Source of the DNA: Poteriospumella lacustris
Lineage: Eukaryota > Sar > Chrysophyceae > Chromulinales > Dinobryaceae
Direction: 5' to 3'
Length of the DNA stretch: 38,811 nucleotides
NCBI GenBank assembly: GCA_008000375.1
Contig: SMOI01000292.1
Location: forward strand, 1 to 38,811
Part shown: positions 32,410-38,811 of the stretch, piece after piece
How positions within the stretch are numbered: position 1 is the first letter of the stretch
Layout: each line of letters opens with the position of its first letter
The notes under the pieces: model-generated
Databases searched by the model: none
Told to the model about the DNA's origin: nothing
What the model saw: the letters and a program-made list of their open reading frames with translations, nothing else
Position numbers and translations under genes: made by a program

Positions 32410-33381
32410 ATGCTCAGTTATATCATTCATCAAGTCATCGTTTTGGGATTTCTTTACGTTGCACATGCCACAACAACGATATCCCAAACAAACTCACCTG
32501 GTTCAAAATTGAGTGGAACGATTTCTATTTTACGAGAGAAAGGTCGACTCCACCACACAAGAAAACGATTTGGAGATGCCTCGAAATGCTATGAGGCAGC
32601 GTTACAACTTATGGAAGGAGTTCCCGGAGATGAAGCATATGAGCTCAGACGTCGATGTGGCCTGAACTTGGCTTACTGTTATCTGAAGGAGTCAAAGTTA
32701 GGGGATGCTGTCGCACGCTGTAGTGAAGTTATTGACGAATCGTCAAACTTCCTTGACGAATCAGGACAAGTCTCAAGTTTTGATGACGAACAATCACAGT
32801 TACTCAGGGATGCTCTTGCAACTGCTCACAAGAGAAGAGCTATCGCTTTGCAGTTGTTGGGAAGAGATGAACTCGCAATAGTCGACAACAGTCTTTCGAA
32901 AGGCTACAAATCGAAGAAACTCAAGAGCGCAAGAAAAACGGTTCTCGACGCTCTGGATGCCCTTCAAGATTTTGTTGAAGAATGTCAGGTGAAGTTTCCT
33001 CGCAAACATCTCTCCGCAAGAGAAATCGAGAGGCTTTGCCAACTTGAACGGCCACGGAGCACAAATTTGCAACATGGAGAATTTCCAACATTTGGACCAA
33101 CTTCTGACGCACAGAGAAGTTTTCATTTGAGCAGTCTTGTTAAGCAGTTCGGTCCCATGATGGGTTTAAGCGACCGGGCAATCAATTTTATTGCAACATC
33201 TCTCGATCTTTATTCTCGTGTCTCTTCTGTTGTTGGTAGAGGAGTTGAGTTTATGCAGAAGCGGAGAGAGTTCTTAGTCATGGCACTGACCCTCATTTGG
33301 ATATTCTCTTATGTCCTCACAAACGAACGTGACAGCATGATTGCTTTCGGTTCCCTCAGATCATTTGTTCCCTTCAAATGA
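32410..33381 (+). CDS. TPR protein with signal peptide and C-terminal membrane anchor
   Basis: A single exon of 323 residues. The first ATG of the frame starts a clear signal-type sequence, MLSYIIHQVIVLGFLYVAHA. Residues about 35-160 form TPR-like helix pairs (KRFGDASKCYEAALQLME, LNLAYCYLKESKLGDAVARC, AHKRRAIALQLLGRDELAI), as in FKBP/CHIP-type co-chaperone repeats. Near the end a hydrophobic segment, FLVMALTLIWIFSYVL, looks like a membrane anchor. The likely topology is an endomembrane or ER protein; the partner is unknown. The final 20 or so codons and the TGA stop lie in a long hairpin, so the C-terminus may be a recent product of that rearrangement. Confidence 0.78.
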   Translation: MLSYIIHQVIVLGFLYVAHATTTISQTNSPGSKLSGTISILREKGRLHHTRKRFGDASKCYEAALQLMEGVPGDEAYELRRRCGLNLAYCYLKESKLGDAVARCSEVIDESSNFLDESGQVSSFDDEQSQLLRDALATAHKRRAIALQLLGRDELAIVDNSLSKGYKSKKLKSARKTVLDALDALQDFVEECQVKFPRKHLSAREIERLCQLERPRSTNLQHGEFPTFGPTSDAQRSFHLSSLVKQFGPMMGLSDRAINFIATSLDLYSRVSSVVGRGVEFMQKRREFLVMALTLIWIFSYVLTNERDSMIAFGSLRSFVPFK

Positions 33382-33431
33382 CCTGAGGGAACGAAAGCAA
33401 TCATGCTGTCACGTTCGTTTGTTAGGTCATA
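33310..33431. repeat. Near-perfect long hairpin across the stop codon of the TPR gene
   Basis: Arm 33310-33367 is mirrored by 33375-33431 around a 7-base loop. The core of 31 bases (33319-33349) is perfect. The rest holds three mismatches and a one-base indel. The left arm is coding, the right arm starts at the stop codon, and the PP1 gene ends only 86 bases beyond. Transcripts of both convergent genes could carry the sequence. Confidence 0.95.
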
Positions 33432-33516
33432 GTAAACTAAATATCATCGTTCTTTTTCAAAGCCATGCATAATTAAGTAAGCGAAAGGTCGATTTATGCG
33501 TCTATACAGAAAGTAC

Positions 33517-34502
33517 TTAGGAGTTCTTTTCATCGGCGTCTATTCTTGATTTGTGTGAAACGGGTCTCAAAATTTTGAATGAACACACCAGATCAGTATT
33601 GACAACCATTATTGCACCCGCATTGTCGAATTCTCCGCAGTAGTTCGGCGCCGAGAAGATTGTAACCAACTGCCTGTCGGCTTGAAATTCGTAGCCATCC
33701 TCAACAACTTGATGTGCACGGCATATGAGGTCCAATCCATGGCGTTGAAGAAAGTCTGCAATGATATCATGGCCAAACGTATACGATACACCTCTAACAA
33801 ACAAAGACGGATAATTTTGCGGTGTATCAGACATTACGAAGCATCATATTACCTGGCATTGTATCCCCATCCCATAACCTGCGGATCCGGATCAGCCCAC
33901 AGCAAGTCACACAGTAAACCTTCGTCCGGAACATCCGTGGGGCGAGGAATATCGAAAATTTGCGAAAGATGGTCTAAATCAGGAGAAAGGCCACCGTGCA
34001 TGCAAAGTATCTTATCTTCGACAACTGCAGCAACAGGCATACAATTGAAACAATCGGCAAAAATTCGCCATAGCTTGACCGAATATCGTCGTTTGCATTC
34101 ATCATAGAATCCGTAGATTCTGTTCAGAGAGGCACATTCATGGTTACCCCGCAGCAGGAAGAAGGACTCTGGAAACTTAATTTTGTAGGCCAGAGCGAGG
34201 GTAATCACTTCAATGCTTTGCTTCGCTCTGTCAACATAATCACCGAGGAAAACATAATTAGCCTCGGGTGGGAAGCCGCCAATTTCGAATAATCGTAGCA
34301 AGTCAGAATACTGGCCATGAGTGTCGCCACAAATGTTCACAGGCGCACTGACTTCGATGAGCATGGGCTGCTGAAGAAATATTTCTCTGGCCGATCGTAC
34401 AATTTTCACAATCAAATCTTCCGGCAGATTGACCTCAGTTCCAGGCGCGGAGTTCTTGACTGCCAACAGCATTTTAATCGCACTGTCAGCATCCGCCTCC
34501 AT
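33517..34502 (-). CDS. PP1: PP1-type Ser/Thr protein phosphatase catalytic subunit
   Basis: Two exons, 33853-34502 and 33517-33793, with a 59-base intron, give 308 residues, the size of a bare PP1 catalytic domain. PP1 motifs are nearly complete: [45 protein letters not shown], the RGVSYTFG segment, [14 protein letters not shown] and the [14 protein letters not shown] loop. Metal-binding Asp, His and Asn residues are in place. Two departures from the usual motifs stand out: GDTHG instead of GDIHG, and GDYVDRA where GDYVDRG is near-universal. Substrate choice depends on regulatory subunits not seen here. The C-terminus ends with DADEKNS and lacks the typical inhibitory TPPR motif. Confidence 0.95.
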
Positions 34503-34971
34503 TTTTGATTTTTCCTGAGAACCAAAATATCTTCAAATGAAAAGATCGCCGAACTGTTGCTTTCAACCGGGGCAACAATTATAATAAGGATGAGGACAGT
34601 TCTGAAAATGGTATCATCTGTAGATGCATATTCGTTCGATCAGCAGCAACTGATGATCTGCTGTTGCTGCTGCTCACAAAAAAGTGTCTGCTGGACACAA
34701 CAACGGTTTCGCAGGGGGTGGATTAGTTTGTACAAATACTTCTATAAGTAGTGGCTTCCGCTTTCATATTCTGTGATTCATCGTGTACACACTTCAGGAT
34801 AAGAGAGTATGGATGTTGATCCTTCTTTCCAGCGGATAACTAGAAGATAACTAGATGGACGCCACCCATCTTACATCCTAACGTTATCTCATCCTCAACT
34901 CCATATTGGCTCCGAAGCCCACATCTTCCTTCTCGACACAATCTTTTTGATTAGAAGCTTACTATCGTGAA
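34503..34971. promoter_or_regulatory. Divergent intergenic region, PP1 / RmlB copy 1
   Basis: About 470 bases. It contains a 10-base stem hairpin (CAGCAGCAAC at 34641-34650 with its complement at 34663-34672) and a direct repeat of GATAACTAGA at 34836 and 34847. The last 37 bases before the ATG belong to the RmlB inverted repeat; everything upstream differs from the other copy. Confidence 0.5.
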
Positions 34972-36365
34972 ATGTCTGGTTTCGTCACTTCAAGTACGCT
35001 CTTTTCGTTGCTGGTTGTCGAATTGCTTTGCCTGATTTGTGGTGTCGACAACGGCTTTTGTTCTTTTGTTTGGTTTCTTCTATAGCCTTTCAACCTTCCT
35101 CGGAGGACTTCCAACCGCGCAATGTTCTGATCACTGGTGGTGCTGGTTTCATGTGAGTTGCGCGATTGTTTTGCACTCAGTTCTTCTGTCGAATCAAGTG
35201 TTGATCAACATCTGAACTTATGTGAACAATAGTGCTTCGCATGTCTGTATTTTATTGGCCAAGAAGTATCCCAACCTGAAAATCGTCAACTTCGACCGCT
35301 TGGACTGTAAGACTCTTCGCGCCGAGTGACCGTCTCTGGTGCCAGACCTGATCTCTGTTGTTGTTACTTTTCTTGCTTCAGATTGCTCATGCTTGGAGAA
35401 TCTTGACTGCGTCAAGGACTTGCCCAACTACAAGTTTGTGAAGGGAAACATTTGCAGCTCCGACTTGGTCAATTTCGTTTTGGAGACGGAAAAGATCGAC
35501 ACCATCATGCACTTCGCGGCGCAAACCCATGTTGACAACTCGTTCGGAAATTCTTTCCAGTTCACCCAAAACAACATCATGGGAACTCACGTTTTGTTGG
35601 AGTCGGCGAAGGCTGCCGGAATCAAGCGATTCATTCACGTTTCCACCGACGAAGTCTACGGAGAGCAACGTAGAGATCAAGAGGCGATGGACGAGGAACA
35701 GGTATGTGACATATCCATTTTCCTCCTTTCTCTGGAGCTCTGCTGGGAATGGTGTTCTGACATTTGTTTGCACTTTTAGGTTCTTGAGCCCACCAACCCT
35801 TATGCAGCGACGAAAGCCGGTGCCGAGTTCTTGGCGAAGTCGTATCACCGCTCCTTTGGCATGCCCATTATCATCACCCGCGGAAACAACGTGTACGGCC
35901 CTCATCAGTACCCTGAGAAGCTGATCCCGAAGTTCATCAATCAGCTGCTTCGCGGTCGTCCCGTCACATTGCACGGTACTGGCGAGAACACCCGCAACTT
36001 TTTGTACGTGGAAGACGTTGCGCGAGCGTTCGAGATCATTCTTTTCAAGGGAAAAGTTGGACTGATCTACAACATTGGCGGCACCAACGAGAAGGCGAAC
36101 ATTGAAGTGGCCCGAGCCTTGATCAAGCTGGTTGGCTTCGGAGATAGAGAAGATCAAATGATGACGTTCGTCGAAGATCGAGTATTCAATGACTTGCGTT
36201 ACCACATCAACTCTGCTCGTTTGCACGAACTTGGCTGGCAGGAGCAGATGTCCTGGGAGGATGGTCTTCGAATCACCTTCGATTGGTACCGCCAGTACTC
36301 GGGTCGCTACGGAAACATCGAGAATGCTCTTGTCGCGCATCCTCGTGTGGGCATTGACAAAGGAG
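34935..36365. repeat. Left arm of inverted repeat IR2
   Basis: Matches 36709-38139 in reverse orientation (paired positions sum to 73074). Translations of several frames, including introns, are identical. Beyond 36365 similarity continues for about 60-70 bases into the 3' region, but with substitutions and small indels. Confidence 0.93.
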
Positions 36366-36376
36366 TCAACCTGTAA
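34972..36376 (+). CDS. rmlB: dTDP-glucose 4,6-dehydratase, copy 1
   Basis: Five exons, 34972-34993, 35086-35152, 35233-35306, 35382-35701 and 35780-36376, with introns of 92, 80, 75 and 78 bases, give 359 residues. The enzyme is a short-chain dehydrogenase/reductase that turns dTDP- or UDP-glucose into the 4-keto-6-deoxy sugar on the way to rhamnose. Visible are the NAD-binding ITGGAGFIASH near the N-terminus, HFAAQTHVDNS, HVSTDEVYGE, the catalytic YAATK, RGNNVYGPHQYPEKLIP and the substrate region LHGTGENTRNFLYVEDVA. The fold-defining glycine motif ends in Ala rather than the usual Gly (GGAGFIA). The protein ends GVNL; the twin ends GANL. Eukaryotic homologues include the N-terminal domain of plant RHM enzymes, but no fused epimerase domain is present. 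Confidence 0.95.
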
Positions 36377-36697
36377 GGTAGAAATGTAGTTAGTATGCAT
36401 TCCACGTACAGCCCGATCTTTTTTGTTGAATTTAATTCAGCCGTTATTAAATTTTATATTCTCTTGAGTGTGTAGTTCAACCATTTGTTCTTTTATTTCC
36501 AAATAATAGGAGCCCAAGTACTGGAGTAAATCTCAAACAGCTTTCGCTAAGGAGTTCGCAATCCTATCACAGACAATGTTAGACTCCTATCATTCCGAAC
36601 CTATTTAGTTCAAACCTCTCAAAGCAGAAAGCGATTACTCTTCGGATGCGATTCAATAATAAAGATCAGGCTTTACATGGCATACTACATTTCTAGC
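36377..36697. other. Spacer between the RmlB twins
   Basis: AT-rich 3' region of both convergent genes. About 60-70 bases on each side are still recognisably homologous (TAGAAATGTAG and GATCTTT blocks) but diverged. The central 200 or so bases are unique. No gene is seen. Confidence 0.6.
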
Positions 36698-38102
36698 TTA
36701 CAAGTTGGCTCCTTTGTCAATGCCCACACGAGGATGCGCGACAAGAGCATTCTCGATGTTTCCGTAGCGACCCGAGTACTGGCGGTACCAATCGAAGGTG
36801 ATTCGAAGACCATCCTCCCAGGACATCTGCTCCTGCCAGCCAAGTTCGTGCAAACGAGCAGAGTTGATGTGGTAACGCAAGTCATTGAATACTCGATCTT
36901 CGACGAACGTCATCATTTGATCTTCTCTATCTCCGAAGCCAACCAGCTTGATCAAGGCTCGGGCCACTTCAATGTTCGCCTTCTCGTTGGTGCCGCCAAT
37001 GTTGTAGATCAGTCCAACTTTTCCCTTGAAAAGAATGATCTCGAACGCTCGCGCAACGTCTTCCACGTACAAAAAGTTGCGGGTGTTCTCGCCAGTACCG
37101 TGCAATGTGACGGGACGACCGCGAAGCAGCTGATTGATGAACTTCGGGATCAGCTTCTCAGGGTACTGATGAGGGCCGTACACGTTGTTTCCGCGGGTGA
37201 TGATAATGGGCATGCCAAAGGAGCGGTGATACGACTTCGCCAAGAACTCGGCACCGGCTTTCGTCGCTGCATAAGGGTTGGTGGGCTCAAGAACCTAAAA
37301 GTGCAAACAAATGTCAGAACACCATTCCCAGCAGAGCTCCAGAGAAAGGAGGAAAATGGATATGTCACATACCTGTTCCTCGTCCATCGCCTCTTGATCT
37401 CTACGTTGCTCTCCGTAGACTTCGTCGGTGGAAACGTGAATGAATCGCTTGATTCCGGCAGCCTTCGCCGACTCCAACAAAACGTGAGTTCCCATGATGT
37501 TGTTTTGGGTGAACTGGAAAGAATTTCCGAACGAGTTGTCAACATGGGTTTGCGCCGCGAAGTGCATGATGGTGTCGATCTTTTCCGTCTCCAAAACGAA
37601 ATTGACCAAGTCGGAGCTGCAAATGTTTCCCTTCACAAACTTGTAGTTGGGCAAGTCCTTGACGCAGTCAAGATTCTCCAAGCATGAGCAATCTGAAGCA
37701 AGAAAAGTAACAACAACAGAGATCAGGTCTGGCACCAGAGACGGTCACTCGGCGCGAAGAGTCTTACAGTCCAAGCGGTCGAAGTTGACGATTTTCAGGT
37801 TGGGATACTTCTTGGCCAATAAAATACAGACATGCGAAGCACTATTGTTCACATAAGTTCAGATGTTGATCAACACTTGATTCGACAGAAGAACTGAGTG
37901 CAAAACAATCGCGCAACTCACATGAAACCAGCACCACCAGTGATCAGAACATTGCGCGGTTGGAAGTCCTCCGAGGAAGGTTGAAAGGCTATAGAAGAAA
38001 CCAAACAAAAGAACAAAAGCCGTTGTCGACACCACAAATCAGGCAAAGCAATTCGACAACCAGCAACGAAAAGAGCGTACTTGAAGTGACGAAACCAGAC
38101 AT
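36698..38102 (-). CDS. rmlB: dTDP-glucose 4,6-dehydratase, copy 2
   Basis: Mirror of copy 1: exons 38081-38102, 37922-37988, 37768-37841, 37373-37692 and 36698-37294, encoding 359 residues with a single visible residue change (GANL for GVNL at the end). All four introns are also identical. The shared sequence ends 37 bases upstream of the ATG, so the two copies have different promoters. The upstream region of this copy holds a cluster of TGTCGCGACA palindromes. Both copies look functional. Identity of introns together with a diverged 3' region indicates recent homogenisation. Confidence 0.95.
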
Positions 38103-38139
38103 TTCACGATAGTAAGCTTCTAATCAAAAAGATTGTGTC
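36709..38139. repeat. Right arm of inverted repeat IR2
   Basis: Reverse complement of 34935-36365, about 1.43 kb. The outer edge is sharp (GACACAATC) and the inner edge fades into diverged 3' sequence. Confidence 0.93.
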
Positions 38140-38811
38140 AAAATGGAAGAACGGATGCTTTCCGAGAGTGTTGGCGATCTAATTTTTTATTGAGCAGCCA
38201 ATCGACGTCGGATAGGCTGCTCGTGAACGGCGGCAGTTCAGGTTGGTGCGCAACCAGTTTTCGAAGATACTGTCGCGACAACTTTCTCGCGACAGATTAT
38301 GTAGATACTGTCGCGACAAATCTGTCGCGACAAATCTGTCGCGACAGATTTGTCCACTGAATGGATGCCAAGTGTCCACATCACAGTTGCGCCCTACAAT
38401 GAAACCATGACACCACGATACGGTATCAGTCACTGCATAACACCTAAAGGTTTTCAGTGTTGAAAATGTTGAAGGACGCACTTAAGTGAAATTTAGCTCG
38501 ATGAGAAAACGTTATATCTTTGCTTACGGCTGGGATAGCACTTTCATCAACAACAGGCAACACTAACGTCAGTTCTTTCAGATTAGTGCACTCATTTGCC
38601 ATTTACTTTCTCCCATCCATTTATCCGAACATCATTGAAAACGATAGGCTTGGGTTTGTCTTCTTCTGTCCGCTGTTCTTGCCGTTTCTGCTTTGCCTCC
38701 ATAAATTATCGAAGTTTAACGTCGTTTGGGCCACAGCAGCTTCATTCGCAAATGCAAAATCGACCTCCCCTGAATAAAGATTCGCGGTCGACGGAATCCG
38801 CTTCGTGGTGG
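38140..38811. other. Unique right end of the window, upstream of RmlB copy 2
   Basis: No supported gene. Apart from the palindrome cluster, a plus-strand frame near 38520-38777 has a hydrophobic stretch but no ATG at its start and no known family. By the alternating-strand pattern a plus-strand gene would be expected to begin near here; it may lie partly outside the window. Confidence 0.4.
38271..38354. repeat. Cluster of TGTCGCGACA palindromes
   Basis: TGTCGCGACA occurs at 38271-38280, 38309-38318, 38323-38332 and 38337-38346, plus a degenerate copy at about 38286-38295. The last three are spaced exactly 14 bases apart, with AAATC-type linkers. The last copy sits in a 26-base perfect palindrome (38329-38354). 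The cluster lies about 170-250 bases upstream of the RmlB copy 2 start, outside the duplicated arm, so copy 1 lacks it. It may be a transcription-factor array or a methylation target. Confidence 0.85.

Noticed and set aside
35387-37687. Two mirrored frames of about 336 codons antisense to the RmlB genes
   Set aside because: Both are shadows of the RmlB coding strand. They are useful only as evidence that the arms are identical.
1-38811. tRNA, rRNA, CRISPR array or transposase genes
   Set aside because: Looked for in all gaps on both strands. No cloverleaf with a GTTCRANNC arm, no spaced direct-repeat array and no transposase or reverse-transcriptase motif was seen.

Overview
This is a piece of nuclear DNA from a flagellated eukaryotic microbe. 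It is not bacterial or viral: almost every gene needs spliceosomal introns (GT..AG, mostly 57-84 bases) to give a full protein. Three genes belong to cilium or flagellum families (CFAP97, CCDC113, enkurin-domain ENKD1), so the cell makes flagella. Enolase carries a mitochondrial-type leader. That leader, together with an EF-hand two-pore potassium channel, RmlB and PEX22, makes a stramenopile (heterokont) or other SAR-lineage protist my best guess. The guess rests on gene content, not on a phylogeny.

Layout from left to right: a decapeptide-repeat protein gene (+) and its inverted, near-identical twin (-); PEX22 (+); separase with an embedded SAP domain (-); COX17 (+, only visible after splicing); enolase (-); a CFAP97-family protein (+); an Orn/Lys/Arg decarboxylase (-) that is interrupted by a 100-N gap which looks artificial; SMG7/EST1-like (+); CCDC113-like (-); two-pore K+ channel (+); EED/ESC of Polycomb complex 2 (-); an unrecognised basic, probably mitochondrial protein (+); ENKD1 (-); ATP synthase alpha (-); a signal-peptide TPR membrane protein (+); a PP1-type phosphatase (-); and dTDP-glucose 4,6-dehydratase (+) with its inverted near-identical twin (-). 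I found no tRNA, rRNA, CRISPR array or recognisable transposon.

Two features of the architecture stand out. First, genes alternate strand almost perfectly: 17 of 18 neighbouring pairs are convergent or divergent. Divergent start-to-start gaps are about 350-550 bases, and most convergent stop-to-stop gaps are about 120-320 bases. This implies shared bidirectional promoters and shared 3' regions. Second, three inverted duplications all sit at convergent gene ends: a 1,058-base pair of arms around the repeat-protein twins, a roughly 1.43-kb pair around the RmlB twins, and a 58-base hairpin straddling the stop codon of the TPR gene next to PP1. The arms are near-identical inside and diverge at their edges, which suggests recent inverted duplication and/or gene conversion.

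The genes do not form one pathway. They cover organelle function (PEX22, COX17, ATP synthase, enolase), chromosome and chromatin biology (separase, EED), RNA decay (SMG7), flagella, ion transport, polyamine and nucleotide-sugar metabolism, and signalling (PP1). All exon boundaries were read by eye from GT/AG signals, reading-frame continuity and family conservation.
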